From positions 3,329,825-3,393,824 of the forward strand of contig NZ_KB910516.1 in assembly GCF_000372825.1 (NCBI RefSeq): a stretch of 64,000 nt of DNA, in the 5' to 3' direction. Origin of the DNA: Methylobacterium sp. 77 (GTDB lineage: Bacteria; Pseudomonadota; Alphaproteobacteria; Rhizobiales; Beijerinckiaceae). Numbering within the stretch: position 1 is the stretch's first letter; each line of letters opens with the position of its first letter. The notes below the pieces were generated by a model. It saw nothing but the letters and a program-made list of their open reading frames with translations. It was not told where the DNA came from and made no database searches. The position numbers and the translations under genes were made by a program. Shown in pieces: positions 44,515 to 53,885 of the stretch.

Positions 44515-45486
44515 TCAGCCGGCTTTCGCCGCGCCGCGAACCTTGAGATCGATGGCTGCCACCACGGTGCCCGCCGAAATGAAGAGGCGTTTCCCGTCCG
44601 GCCCACCGAACTCGACGTTCGAGGCCGGCGTCGCCGTGGCGATCCGGCCGAGCAGGGTCCCATCGGGGAGGTAGATGCGCACGCCGTCGGCGCAGGCGGC
44701 GTAGATGCGCCCGGCCTCATCCACGGCGAGCCCATCCGGTGCGCCGACGTCCAGCGTCGCGATGGTGCGCGGTTCGCCGAGGCGCCGCTCCTCCACCGGG
44801 AAGGCGAGGACGGCACGGCCACCCTCCGCATTGTCGAGGGCGGCGCTGGTTTCGGTGACGTAGAGGTGGCGGCCGTCCGGCGCGAAGGCGATGCCGTTGG
44901 GCTGTCCGACCGCATCGGTCATCGCTTGGACCTCGCCCGCCGGATCGATCCGGTAGACGCGCCTGGCGGATTGGGCGGGAACCGCCTGGATGCCCTCCTC
45001 CGGCATGGTGATGCCGAAGACGGGATCGGTGAACCAGATTGCGCCGTCCGTCGCCAGCGCCGCGTCGTTGGGTGAATTCAGCGGCTGACCGCCAAAGCCG
45101 TCCGCCAGGATTGTGAGCGACCCATCGGATTCGCGGCGGACGACGCGACGGGTGCGGTGCTCGCAGGTGACGAGGCGTCCCTGCGCATCGAGAACGTTGC
45201 CGTTGGCGTTGTTGGACGGATCGCGGAACGGCTTCGCCTCGCGATCCCCGCCGATCACCAGCATGCGGTTCGACCGCACGTCACTGACGATGAGGCCCCC
45301 GAGATGGGGTGCCCAGCACAGGCCTTCGCACCAGCGGCCCTCGCGATAGAGGATCGTCGTCACGGCGGACGGATCGACCAGTTCGGCGAACCGGGGATCG
45401 TCGAAACGAAGGATCGGGGCCGCCAGGGCCGGGCGGCCCCAGGTTGCGGTCGCGGCAATGCCGCAGAGAAGGTCGCGTCGGCGCAT
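44515..45486 (-). CDS. Exported SMP-30/gluconolactonase-like protein
   Basis: A 323-residue six-bladed propeller with a twin-arginine signal (MRRRDLLCGIAATATWGRPALA). Family motifs are WCEGLCWAPHLGGLIVSDVRSNRMLV, with the metal-binding Glu in EG, then GNVLDAQGRLVTCEHRTRRVV, LNSPNDAALATDGAIWFTDP (Asn-Asp) and VGQPNGIAFAPDGRHLYVTET (Asn and later Asp in DGLAVDEAGRIY). These are the residues expected for a metal-dependent lactonase. Start ATG 45486, 68 bases after the upstream gene. Confidence 0.85.
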   Translation of the reverse strand: MRRRDLLCGIAATATWGRPALAAPILRFDDPRFAELVDPSAVTTILYREGRWCEGLCWAPHLGGLIVSDVRSNRMLVIGGDREAKPFRDPSNNANGNVLDAQGRLVTCEHRTRRVVRRESDGSLTILADGFGGQPLNSPNDAALATDGAIWFTDPVFGITMPEEGIQAVPAQSARRVYRIDPAGEVQAMTDAVGQPNGIAFAPDGRHLYVTETSAALDNAEGGRAVLAFPVEERRLGEPRTIATLDVGAPDGLAVDEAGRIYAACADGVRIYLPDGTLLGRIATATPASNVEFGGPDGKRLFISAGTVVAAIDLKVRGAAKAG

Positions 45487-45554
45487 GGAAAAGCTCGTGC
45501 GGGAGGGCGTTGGATGCGCCCGGCCTGCCTCGCGGGCGGGCCGGGCCTCCGATC

Positions 45555-46766
45555 TCAGCGCGCCGTCGGGCTCGTCATGGTGGATCCGGTGGCGTCGGCG
45601 GCCGGTGCCCCGATGCTCCACAGATCGGTGGGCAATGCCGCGGGTGCGTCGGACTTGTAGAAGGCCGAATCCTGAATCCGCGAGGTCGTCACGTAGAGGG
45701 TCCCGTCCGGCCCTTCGGCGAAGGTGTCGGGCCAGCGCAGGCGCTTGTCCTGGATCAGCGTCGTCAGCGCGGAGCCCTTGGCCGAGAGATCGCGGACCTT
45801 GATCGCGTCGTCCTGCGGCGAGGTCACGTACATCCGTCCGTCCTTGCGCGAGATGATCAGACCATCGGCCGGACCGTTCTCACCTACCGTCTCGACCTTG
45901 GCCGACAGGCTCCTGTCGCTGAGCGCCTCGGGCAGGAGCGGTGAGGTCAGCCAGCCGGTGAGCGCGGCGGTCGGAAGGCTGTAGAGGGTCTTTCCCTTGA
46001 TCGCCTGCCAGTAGAGCGTGCCGCCATCGGGGGAGAGCGCGATACCGTCGGCCGAGAATTCCACGCCGCGTCCGTCCGGGCGCCTCAGGGGCTTGCCCTC
46101 ATAGGTGACGGTGACGCTCTTGTCGGGCTGCGTCGTCGGGTCGCCGTCGAGGAGACGACGGGATTTGCCGCTGGCGAGATCGACGACGACGAGGGCGCCG
46201 CTCGCCCCCGAATCGGTGATGTAGGCGGTCTTGCCATCCGGCGAGAAGCGCACGTCGTTGAGGTAGGAGCCCTGCGGCGCCACGGCTTCGTCGAAGGCGA
46301 TAGTGCGGCCGGGCGTGTTGGTCTTGAGGTCGATCTCGACGAGCTTCGGCCCGTTCTTCACCACACCCGCCATGGCGGGGGCGGCAGGATCGAGCACCCA
46401 GAGATTGCCGTCCGGGCTCGCCACCACGCTCTGGACGCAGATCCAATGGTCACCGGCGGTGACCTCGTCCTTGCGCGCGTTGCGCCACGCATTCCACTCG
46501 GCATCGGGGAACGGGGTCAGCCTGCCGTCCTTCACCTCGGCGACCGATACGGCGCTGTCCTCGGTCCAACGCGGGAAGTTGACGAAGATCCGTCCGTCCT
46601 TAGTGACGGTGACGCCGGTCACCTGATGCTCGAAGCTGGCGACCTTCGTCAGGGTGCCGCCCGCGGCCGGGCCCGTCGGAGTTTCCGCCGCGCTGGCTCC
46701 CGACGGAAGCGTTCCGGAAAGAAGCATCGCGACAAGGGCGGCGCGGGTCGTGGTCCGTGATGGCAT
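45555..46766 (-). CDS. Exported MRJP/yellow-like beta-propeller protein, first of the set
   Basis: A 403-residue protein with a Sec-type signal (TTRAALVAMLLSGTLPSGASA). It has VTGVTVTKDGRIFVNFPRW, VVASPDGNLWVLDPAAPAM, YLNDVRFSPDGKTAYITDSGASGALVVVDL and ADGIALSPDGGTLYWQAIKGKTLYSL, the same scaffold as the gene at 43274. The two may be old paralogues that flank a lactonase-like gene. Start ATG 46766. Confidence 0.8.
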   Translation of the reverse strand: MPSRTTTRAALVAMLLSGTLPSGASAAETPTGPAAGGTLTKVASFEHQVTGVTVTKDGRIFVNFPRWTEDSAVSVAEVKDGRLTPFPDAEWNAWRNARKDEVTAGDHWICVQSVVASPDGNLWVLDPAAPAMAGVVKNGPKLVEIDLKTNTPGRTIAFDEAVAPQGSYLNDVRFSPDGKTAYITDSGASGALVVVDLASGKSRRLLDGDPTTQPDKSVTVTYEGKPLRRPDGRGVEFSADGIALSPDGGTLYWQAIKGKTLYSLPTAALTGWLTSPLLPEALSDRSLSAKVETVGENGPADGLIISRKDGRMYVTSPQDDAIKVRDLSAKGSALTTLIQDKRLRWPDTFAEGPDGTLYVTTSRIQDSAFYKSDAPAALPTDLWSIGAPAADATGSTMTSPTAR

Positions 46767-46863
46767 GAAGGTCTCGTCGTTGGGAAAGGAGGTCTCACTC
46801 CCTTCGGCAACGCGACGACCATCGGCCAAGCTTCATGGAAATTTCGCGACCGGCGGGCCGCGT

Positions 46864-47229
46864 TCAGGCGGCGAGCGCGCGGTTCACCGTGGAGCGCAGG
46901 TCCGCCAGCGAGAACGGCTTCGTCAGCACGTCGGTGACGATGGCGTCGAGGCCGCGCGCGCGCTCGCGCTGATCGGCGAAACCCGTCATGAGAAGAATGG
47001 TCAGGGCGGGAAAATCGCGCTTGGCCGCGAGAGCGAGGGCGATACCGTCCATCAGCGGCATGCGGATATCGGTGAGCATCAGGTCGAACCCGCCATCCGC
47101 CTCCGTCAGACGATCGAGCCCGTCGCTCCCGTCCGACGCCGTGACGACGAAATGGCCGTCGATCTCAAGGCCGCGTTTCAGGAAGCCGCGCACGGGCTCT
47201 TCATCGTCAACGAGGAGAATGCGCGCCAT
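46864..47229 (-). CDS. Single-domain response regulator, CpdR-like
   Basis: A 121-residue receiver without output domain. The acidic pocket is ILLVDDEE, the phospho-Asp lies in DLMLTDIRMPLMDGI, and Thr and Lys are in LLMTGFADQRE and VLTKPFSL. The sequence around ILLMTGFADQRERARGL and the short form resemble CpdR, which controls ClpXP proteolysis in alphaproteobacteria, but a paralogue with another partner is possible. Starts at ATG 47229. Confidence 0.75.
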   Translation of the reverse strand: MARILLVDDEEPVRGFLKRGLEIDGHFVVTASDGSDGLDRLTEADGGFDLMLTDIRMPLMDGIALALAAKRDFPALTILLMTGFADQRERARGLDAIVTDVLTKPFSLADLRSTVNRALAA

Positions 47230-47437
47230 CAACTCTTTCGTCTCTTCTGCATCACCCGGACTGCGCTTCGGCGAAGGCTGGCTGTCAAGGCCAATTTTGC
47301 ATCAAATGATATCGTAATGTCCGACAGAAAACCTCTGCGCGCAAATGTCGCCAGCGCATCACGAATCATTCGGTCGCAAATCGGACGGAGAGCCGGTCGG
47401 ACTCAATCCGCCGGCATGTCTCGTCCGAGCCTGACCT

Positions 47438-48007
47438 TCAGGTGCCGCCGAACAGGTCGGGCTCGCTGTTCTCGTGATCCACCAGACCGACGAACGGGAG
47501 CTGTCGGTATTCGTGGGCGACATCCATGCCGTAGCCCACCACGAACACGTCGGGGCAGGTGAACCCGACGAAATCGGCATCGATGGTCACGGCGCGCTTG
47601 CCCGGCTTCTCGAGCAGCACCGCGGTCAGGACACGCTTGGCGCCGCGTGCCATGAGCAGATCCTTGGCGAAAACGACGGTGCGGCCCGATTCGAGGATAT
47701 CGTCCACCAGGAGCACGTCGCGGCCGCGAACTTCGCTCTCGACATCGCGCAGGATCGCCACCTGTCCCGAGGATACCGTGCCGCTGCGATAGCTCGACAG
47801 GTGCACGAACTCGACCTGGGGCGACAGGCCCGAGCGATGCAACGCCCGCAGCAGGTCGGCGGCGAACATGAAGCTGCCCTTGAGAACCGCCACGACGAGG
47901 AGGTTCTCGGGCTTGGCCGCCACGATGGCGGCGGCAAGCTCCTCGTTGCGGTTCGCGATGGCGGTTTCGTCGAAGAGGACGCGGACGCGTCGGGTAGGAC
48001 TGGTCAT
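47438..48007 (-). CDS. hpt: Hypoxanthine phosphoribosyltransferase
   Basis: A 189-residue purine salvage enzyme that joins hypoxanthine or guanine to PRPP. Seen are NLLVVAVLKGSFMFAADLLRAL, the flexible loop VHLSSYRSGT, the PRPP motif RDVLLVDDILESGRTVVFAKDLL, and the base-binding end FVVGYGMDVAHEYRQLPFVGLV. Normal length. It lies close to the receiver gene and the zinc-ribbon gene, all leftward. Confidence 0.95.
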   Translation of the reverse strand: MTSPTRRVRVLFDETAIANRNEELAAAIVAAKPENLLVVAVLKGSFMFAADLLRALHRSGLSPQVEFVHLSSYRSGTVSSGQVAILRDVESEVRGRDVLLVDDILESGRTVVFAKDLLMARGAKRVLTAVLLEKPGKRAVTIDADFVGFTCPDVFVVGYGMDVAHEYRQLPFVGLVDHENSEPDLFGGT

Positions 48008-48077
48008 GGGGTCTCCCTATCACGAGCCGGGCCGGCTGACATCGGTTTTCCCCCCGGCGGCGCGGCGCGCCGATGCA

Positions 48078-48869
48078 TCAATGGTCGGTGGCGGCCTCCG
48101 GCGTCCCGCGCTCCGGCGCGAACCCGACCTTGACCGTGCGGCCCTGCACTGGCGGCGCCGACAGGCTCGCCTTGAACCGGGCGGTCTCGCGATCCTCGAG
48201 GCTGGAGCGCGGCGGCGCCGCGGTCCAGCGGTAGATGGTCTGGTCCTGCGCGTCGCGCACTTCCACCTCGATCGGCGGGACCGGGACGGTGCGGCCGGCC
48301 ACTCCGACCACGTCGCCCTCGATGACGAGTTGGGAAGCGGCGCCCTCGCCCTGGATCTGGAAGGCGGCGAGATCGCGGATCTCCAGGCCGCGCAGGTTCA
48401 CCGGCATGCCGATCCTGGCGTAGAGCGTGGCGCTCTGGGGCATGGCCCGCACCACGTTGCTGCGCGCGAGAAGCGCCAGCGGGATACCCGCCAGCAGAGC
48501 GAGGCCGAAGGCGGCGGCCGGCGAGGGACCGCTCCATCGCTTGGCCGCCGGCTTGCGCTTGCCGGGCGGCGGCTTGCGCGGACGGGCCGTGAGGTCCGGA
48601 TCGGGCTCGGGCACCGCCGCCGGCCCGTCATCGTCGGCCAGCGCGGCTTCCCAGGCATCGAGATCGGCCTGCGCCTCGCCGCGCCCCTCCATCGATCCCA
48701 TCGCCGCCTGAATCTCGGACATCTCCTCGGCCAGGGCCGCGGAGACTTCGTCCGGCGAGATGAACCAGGTCTCGCGACAGGCGGCGCAACGCACCGAACG
48801 CCCTTCGGCGCCGACACGGTCGGTGTCGATGTCGTATTCGCTTGCGCAGGACGGGCAGACGATCAGCAT
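48078..48869 (-). CDS. MJ0042 zinc-ribbon membrane protein
   Basis: A 263-residue protein with an N-terminal zinc ribbon (MLIVCPSCASEYDIDTDRVGAEGRSVRCAACRETW: two CxxC pairs), an acidic/Pro-rich linker, one membrane segment (AAAFGLALLAGIPLALLA) and an external ~110-residue beta domain like those of DUF3426 proteins. Start chosen at ATG 48869 because the ribbon begins there. It is divergent from ftsE, a conserved neighbourhood in Rhizobiales; role unknown. Confidence 0.8.
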   Translation of the reverse strand: MLIVCPSCASEYDIDTDRVGAEGRSVRCAACRETWFISPDEVSAALAEEMSEIQAAMGSMEGRGEAQADLDAWEAALADDDGPAAVPEPDPDLTARPRKPPPGKRKPAAKRWSGPSPAAAFGLALLAGIPLALLARSNVVRAMPQSATLYARIGMPVNLRGLEIRDLAAFQIQGEGAASQLVIEGDVVGVAGRTVPVPPIEVEVRDAQDQTIYRWTAAPPRSSLEDRETARFKASLSAPPVQGRTVKVGFAPERGTPEAATDH

Positions 48870-49041
48870 GGCGAATCGGCGCCTCAAGAATGTCGATCGG
48901 CAGTTGCCGGCTCGGTGAAAAAGACTCACACCGTCATCGCCGAACGCGGTTAATCCTCCGTGAAGTTGGCAGGATCAGGAGGACGCGCTTGTCAGCAGGA
49001 TTTCGACGGATGGCGACTATCGACCGATCCGGGCGTCTCGC

Positions 49042-49740
49042 GTGACCGGTGACAGCCTTCTCTCGGGCGTCGAGGAGCCCGTGGTCCAGTTCGAGAACGT
49101 CGGCATGCGCTACGGGCTCGGCCCCGAAGTGCTGAGCGACGTGAGCTTTCAGATCGCACCCCGCTCGTTCCAGTTCCTAACCGGTCCTTCGGGGGCGGGA
49201 AAGACCACCCTGCTCCGCCTGATCCTGCTCTCGGTGCGGCCGACGCGCGGATTGGTCTCGGTGTTCGGAGAGGAAGTCAGCGGCATCTCGAACGAGGCGC
49301 TGACCGGCCTGCGCCGGCGGATGGGCATCGTGTTCCAGGATTTCCGACTGCTCGACCACCTCACCACCTACGAGAACGTCGCGCTTCCGCTGCGCGTCCA
49401 GGGCCGTGCCGAGACGAGCTACCGCGCCGAGGTGGTCGAGCTCCTGCGCTGGGTCGGCCTCGGCGAGCGCATGCACGTGCTGCCGCCGCTCCTCTCGGGC
49501 GGCGAGAAGCAGCGCGCCGCCATCGCCCGCGCGCTCATCGCCCGGCCCGACCTGCTCCTGGCCGACGAGCCCACCGGCAATGTCGATCCGGGCCTCGGCC
49601 GGCGCCTGCTGCGGCTGTTCATCGAGCTCAACCGGCTCGGAACCTCGGTCCTGATCGCGACCCACGATTTCGCCCTGATGGACCTCGTGGACGCGCCCCG
49701 GCTCGTCCTGGGCCAGGGCCGTCTGCAGATCGAACGCTGA
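49042..49740 (+). CDS. ftsE: Cell-division ATPase FtsE
   Basis: A 232-residue ABC ATPase that powers FtsX to switch on septal peptidoglycan hydrolases. Walker A is GPSGAGKTTLLR, Q-loop VFQDFRLL, signature LLSGGEKQRAAIARAL, Walker B LLLADEPTGNVDP, and the H-loop VLIATHDFAL. Start is GTG at 49042. The stop overlaps the ftsX start. Confidence 0.93.
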   Translation: MTGDSLLSGVEEPVVQFENVGMRYGLGPEVLSDVSFQIAPRSFQFLTGPSGAGKTTLLRLILLSVRPTRGLVSVFGEEVSGISNEALTGLRRRMGIVFQDFRLLDHLTTYENVALPLRVQGRAETSYRAEVVELLRWVGLGERMHVLPPLLSGGEKQRAAIARALIARPDLLLADEPTGNVDPGLGRRLLRLFIELNRLGTSVLIATHDFALMDLVDAPRLVLGQGRLQIER

Positions 49741-50708
49741 TGGGTGAGGCGAGCCCAAACCCGCGCCCCTCGGCGCCCGTCGCCCCCGTCCCGGAGGCGG
49801 CCCTGCCGGCGACCCTGCGGCGCAACGCACCCCTCGTTCCCACCGATTCGGCGGCGAGCCGGGCGCTCGCCGCCGTCATCGCGATCCTGACGTTCCTCGC
49901 AGCCCTCTGCGCCGGCGCGGCGGAGATCGTCGCCTCCAGCGCCAACCAATGGCAGGGCAGCGTCGCCCAGGAGGTGACGATCCAGGTGAGGCCGAGCGTC
50001 GGCCGCGACATCGATGCCGACGTGGCCAAGGCCGATGCTTTGGCCAAGGCGACGCCCGGCATCGCCACCACGCGGGTTTTCTCCAAAGCCGAAGCGGAGC
50101 GCCTGCTCGAACCCTGGCTCGGAAGCGGCCTCGACCTCTCGGACCTGCCGGTGCCGCGCCTCGTCACCCTGAAGCTCGCGGATTCCCCTCCCCCCGACCT
50201 GAAGGGGCTGCGAGGGTCGCTCAGCGAAGCCATGCCGGGGGTGGCGAGCCTCGACGACCATGCCTTGTGGCTCCAGCGGCTCTCGACCATGGCCAATACC
50301 TTCGTCGGGGTCGGCGTCGGCATTGTCGCCCTCGTCCTGATCGCCACCGGCCTCGCCGTGGTCTTCGCCACCAGGGGTGCCATGGCCGGCAATCGTGAGG
50401 TGGTGGAGGTGCTGCATTTCGTCGGCGCGAACGACGACTTCATCGCCCGCGCCTTCCAGCGCCGCTTCTTCCGCCTCGGCCTGCGCGGCGGAATCATCGG
50501 GTCGTGCCTGGCGCTGGCGGTGTTCGCCCTCGCGGGACTGCTCGCCCAGGTCTGGCGCTCGGGACCGGCGGGCGACGAGATCGAGGCCCTGTTCGGCGCG
50601 TTCCATATCGGCTGGCGCGGCTATGCCGCCGTCATGGTCATCGGCGTGATCGCCTCGGTGGTCACCGGCATCGTCTCGCGGCTGACCGTCAGGCGGTTCC
50701 TGCGCTGA
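49740..50708 (+). CDS. ftsX: Cell-division protein FtsX
   Basis: A 322-residue inner-membrane protein with four predicted helices and a periplasmic domain between the first two (about residues 70-180; TIQVRPSVGRDIDADVAKADALAKATPGIATTRVFSKAEAERLLEPW). The typical FtsX run AMAGNREVVEVLHFVGANDDFIARAFQRRFF lies before helix 3. Its ATG uses the last base of the ftsE stop, so the pair is coupled. Confidence 0.92.
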   Translation: MGEASPNPRPSAPVAPVPEAALPATLRRNAPLVPTDSAASRALAAVIAILTFLAALCAGAAEIVASSANQWQGSVAQEVTIQVRPSVGRDIDADVAKADALAKATPGIATTRVFSKAEAERLLEPWLGSGLDLSDLPVPRLVTLKLADSPPPDLKGLRGSLSEAMPGVASLDDHALWLQRLSTMANTFVGVGVGIVALVLIATGLAVVFATRGAMAGNREVVEVLHFVGANDDFIARAFQRRFFRLGLRGGIIGSCLALAVFALAGLLAQVWRSGPAGDEIEALFGAFHIGWRGYAAVMVIGVIASVVTGIVSRLTVRRFLR

Positions 50709-50865
50709 GACCCGGCCTCACGGGGTGGGACGCGTCGTGCGTGATCTGGCGCACGCACCGATTTCTCGCCTCGGAAACGTGTTAACCATTCGTAAACCCT
50801 TGGGGGAGGAAAGATCGCCTCGCGGAAGCCGCATTCGGCACTACCTTCGGAGGATGGCCACGCGG

Positions 50866-51654
50866 ATGTCAGGATACGGCACCACTCGCCCCCTGGAGGC
50901 GTTCGGTTGGGTCTGGCCGCAAGGTCGGGCAGGATCGTCGGTGCCTACCGCTCGGATCGCGATGGTGATGTCTCCAACCCTTCGGCGTCTCGGTCATATC
51001 GCCCTCGGCCTCGGTACGGTCGCCGCCCTGGCGCTGGTCGCCGGCTTCCTGGTCTTCGCCGGATCGATCGCCCGCGACGAACGCACCCTCGATGGCCGGG
51101 CCGACGGGATCGTCGCTCTGACGGGCGGAGCCCAGCGCATCGGCGACGCGATCGACCTCCTCGCGGGCGGCTACGGCCGGCGCCTGCTGATCACCGGCGT
51201 CAACGAGCGGACGAGCCGCGACGAGATCGCCCGGCTCAACCCGAGCCAACGCCACTGGATCGAATGCTGCGTCGACCTCGATTACCGAGCCCGCAACACG
51301 ATCGGCAACGCCATCGAGACGCGACGCTGGATGCGCCAGCACCGGTTCAGCACCGTTGCCGTGGTGACCTCGAACTATCACATGCCCCGGACCCTGGTGG
51401 AGCTCGACCACGCCCTCATGGGCAAGGATCGCGTTTTGCCCCATCCCGTCATCGCGGAAGGCTTCGACGCCGACCGCTGGTGGCGTCACCCCGGCACGGC
51501 GAGGCTGATCGGGTCGGAATACCTCAAATTCCTCGTCTCATGGCTGCGGACGCGGTTCGAGGCCGACCCGGAACAGTCTCGGGCGGCGATCATGATGGGC
51601 CGTGGAAAGCCGATCAAGCTGGTCTCCGACCCGGTGATGCGCGCGCAGTACTGA
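50866..51654 (+). CDS. YdcF family (DUF218) membrane protein
   Basis: A 262-residue protein with one N-terminal membrane helix (LGHIALGLGTVAALALVAGFLVFAGS) and a DUF218 domain facing the periplasm: DGIVALTGGAQRIGDAIDLLAGGYGRRLLITGV, NTIGNAIETRRWMRQHRFSTVAVVTSNYHMPRTLVELDHAL. Role unknown; SanA and ElyC, relatives, affect envelope integrity. The start is uncertain: ATG 50866, with GGAGG 12 bases upstream, or ATG 50854 or 50968. It follows ftsX by about 160 bases. Confidence 0.8.
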   Translation: MSGYGTTRPLEAFGWVWPQGRAGSSVPTARIAMVMSPTLRRLGHIALGLGTVAALALVAGFLVFAGSIARDERTLDGRADGIVALTGGAQRIGDAIDLLAGGYGRRLLITGVNERTSRDEIARLNPSQRHWIECCVDLDYRARNTIGNAIETRRWMRQHRFSTVAVVTSNYHMPRTLVELDHALMGKDRVLPHPVIAEGFDADRWWRHPGTARLIGSEYLKFLVSWLRTRFEADPEQSRAAIMMGRGKPIKLVSDPVMRAQY

Positions 51655-51663
51655 CGGACCGGT

Positions 51664-52173
51664 TCAGCGCGAGGCGGTACGCCCGACGCTCACCGTGACC
51701 ACCTTCGCCCCGCCCTGGGTCGAAGCGGCCATGGGCGTCATGCCGGATGTCGGCCCGGTATCGGCCTTCGACATCGGAACGCGCCGTCCGCGAGAGACGA
51801 TGCGGGGCCCGCTGGCGCGAACCTGGCGCGCGACGCGCGGTGGCGTGTCGATCACGTAAACGGTCGGGGTTCCGACGGACGCGGGGCGAATGCCGGTCAC
51901 GGTGGGAACGCCGTAGGTGCCGTAACCCCAGGCGCTCGGAACCAGCTCGGTGGGCCGTGGGAATCGGGTCAGCGGTGCGCCGATATAGTCGCCGCGAATG
52001 AGCGGGCCGGCATAGCTCTCGTCGTAGTGTCGGGTGGAGACCGGATCGTGTCCGTAGCCGGATGTCGAGACGGTCTGCGCGTCGGCCGTCTGCGCGGATG
52101 CGAGGCCGAGTGCCAGGACGCATCCGACGCACGACGCGTAACCGAGGTTTGACCATCTCTTCGTCAACGACAT
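51664..52173 (-). CDS. Exported hypothetical protein
   Basis: A 169-residue protein with a signal peptide (YASCVGCVLALGLASAQTADAQ). The mature part is rich in Gly, Pro, Thr and Tyr (GYGTYGVPTVTGIRP) and ends basic. It has no recognised domain and looks like a small envelope or periplasmic protein. Convergent with the YdcF gene with a 9-base gap. Confidence 0.65.
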   Translation of the reverse strand: MSLTKRWSNLGYASCVGCVLALGLASAQTADAQTVSTSGYGHDPVSTRHYDESYAGPLIRGDYIGAPLTRFPRPTELVPSAWGYGTYGVPTVTGIRPASVGTPTVYVIDTPPRVARQVRASGPRIVSRGRRVPMSKADTGPTSGMTPMAASTQGGAKVVTVSVGRTASR

Positions 52174-52295
52174 TCGAGCCTCATGGCATGCAGATTCACG
52201 AAGCGTGAACCATGCGAGGACAACCGTCGTTCCGAAAGCCGGTCGGGCGCCAGAGGCGTAGATTGCTTAGACGCGGTCCCGGCAACCCGAGACGT

Positions 52296-52547
52296 TCAGC
52301 GGCAGGTGGTGACGCGGCGGACGATCCAGCCCTCGCCGTCGACGAACATGCGCTTGCGCGACTTGGTGCAGGCGAGCGCGTCGTCCTCGGCCTCGACAGT
52401 GAGGGCGACCTTGCCGAGTTCGGCGTCCCGATGAGCGCCGTTCGTGGGGGACGTCTCGGTCCCCGGCATCGCCTGAGCGGCGAGGGAAGAGACACCGAGG
52501 ATGAGCACAACACCCATCGCGGTGGACAGACCGGATCGTTTCGTCAT
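52296..52547 (-). CDS. Small exported hypothetical protein
   Basis: An 83-residue protein with a signal peptide (LSTAMGVVLILGVSSLAAQA). Two cysteines in the mature part (ALACTKSRKRMFVDGEGWIVRRVTTCR) could form a disulfide. Start at ATG 52547; the longer frame upstream is not credible. Unknown function. Confidence 0.6.
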   Translation of the reverse strand: MTKRSGLSTAMGVVLILGVSSLAAQAMPGTETSPTNGAHRDAELGKVALTVEAEDDALACTKSRKRMFVDGEGWIVRRVTTCR

Positions 52548-52764
52548 CGCAACCTTACCCGCGCACCGTTTACCGGGGCGCTTCTTCAGACCCAAGTCGT
52601 CGCACCAACAGCGGCGCTTGGTCTGTAAAGTCACGTGGGGGCCAAACGGTTGCACCGCGATGACGCAACGCACCCGGAGAACCGGCATGCACAGCCCATC
52701 GTGTGAAACCACACTTTCGTGGCTCCGACGGTCTCGTCCGGAGCGGACCCGATCGGCCTCGGGA

Positions 52765-52923
52765 TCAGCGCGTGGCGGTGACGCTGAGCATCGGCAGGGT
52801 CACCGCGAGTTCCGGGGTGCCGAGGATGCGGGGCGCCAGGGATGGGAGGGCGAGGGCCGCGATGCCCAGGGCCAGGGTCAGCCCCAGCAGCGACGTTTCG
52901 ATACCCCGGTAGATCGCGTCCAT
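52765..52923 (-). CDS. Small membrane protein
   Basis: A 52-residue protein with one long hydrophobic segment (SLLGLTLALGIAALALPSLAP) after a short N-terminus (MDAIYRGIET). Start ATG 52923. It may be a single-span membrane peptide. No family. Confidence 0.5.
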   Translation of the reverse strand: MDAIYRGIETSLLGLTLALGIAALALPSLAPRILGTPELAVTLPMLSVTATR

Positions 52924-53025
52924 GCTCACCCCCACCCTGCAGGTTCGCACCGATCATGGGCGGGAGCGAGTTAACCAATCCTTCGCGCGGACGAGGATGC
53001 GGGGAGCGGGACGGTCCCGCCGCCG

Positions 53026-53349
53026 TCACGCGCGTCCGAGCGTCGCCATATGGGCGAGGTCGGATTCGGGCGGCTTCAGCAGGGCCGCAGCCAGATTGGC
53101 TTCGAGGACGATGAGATCGCTGTCGGGATCGGGCTCCCAGCCGCAATCGCAGCCACTCGCGCCTTCATGGGCCTGGGCGACCTGGCGATACAAGGCGCCA
53201 ATGGTGCGCGCGGCCACCGCCAGCGCCTGGAGTGCAGGAAGGGGATTGCGGTTCAGGCTGTTCCAGAAGGCTCGCCGGAGCGCTTCGTCCAACTCGCTTC
53301 CCTCCTTGGGCGGCTCGATGCAGGGACGGGTCGAACGGACGGTGCTCAC
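53026..53349 (-). CDS. Hypothetical protein, second of a coupled pair
   Basis: A 107-residue helical protein (ELDEALRRAFWNSLNRNPLPALQALAVAARTIGALYRQVAQAHEG) with a CDCGW motif and an acidic stretch. Start GTG at 53349 has AGGAGAG upstream and overlaps the stop of the upstream small gene (GTGA), so they are coupled. Function unknown. Confidence 0.6.
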   Translation of the reverse strand: MSTVRSTRPCIEPPKEGSELDEALRRAFWNSLNRNPLPALQALAVAARTIGALYRQVAQAHEGASGCDCGWEPDPDSDLIVLEANLAAALLKPPESDLAHMATLGRA

Positions 53350-53522
53350 GCGATCTCTCCTTTTGCGATCGGAACGGGTTCGGGCATCAGCCCCGGCTCC
53401 CTCGCGGCAGTCAGGAAGTCGACGAAATCGGAGATGCGGTGCAGGCGCATGTCGACGGCACAGCCATCCCACCATGCCAGTCGGGCATAACCGCGGATCA
53501 TTTCCAGCATCCGTTCCATCAT
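53346..53522 (-). CDS. Hypothetical small protein, first of a coupled pair
   Basis: A 58-residue protein starting MMERMLEMIRGYARLAWWDG with a strong AGGAGG site six bases before the ATG. The sequence is amphipathic. An alternative upstream ATG at 53552 lacks a good site. Its stop overlaps the next start. Confidence 0.6.
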   Translation of the reverse strand: MMERMLEMIRGYARLAWWDGCAVDMRLHRISDFVDFLTAAREPGLMPEPVPIAKGEIA

Positions 53523-53885
53523 GGCCGGCCTCCTCGTTTCGCAATCCGTCATGAATTGGCATAAAAGAGGAAGCAGACCGATCAATCAAGCGTATTGTCC
53601 AAGATTGGAAAGAGTATAAATCGCCGAGCGCGGTCTATATCGATAGTCTTGAGTTAGATTTATTCTATCTTATCGAACCATACCCGCCATCGATGCCGAA
53701 ATCCCACTCCGTCGACGGCATTGATGGCGGGGTTGGGCGGCGCGACATCCATCCGGCACGGCGGCGGCCATGGCAGCGCCTTGGGCAGCGCTCTCGCCGA
53801 GCGCCTGTGGACGGCTCGACTCTTGCGGCCTCGGAGACGATAAGCGCAGGTGAAACGCCGGTGGTGAACAAGCTTGGAGAATCGC

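Noticed and set aside
43340..44674. Rightward 444-codon frame over the MRJP-like gene
   Set aside because: Antisense to a clear beta-propeller gene with a signal peptide.
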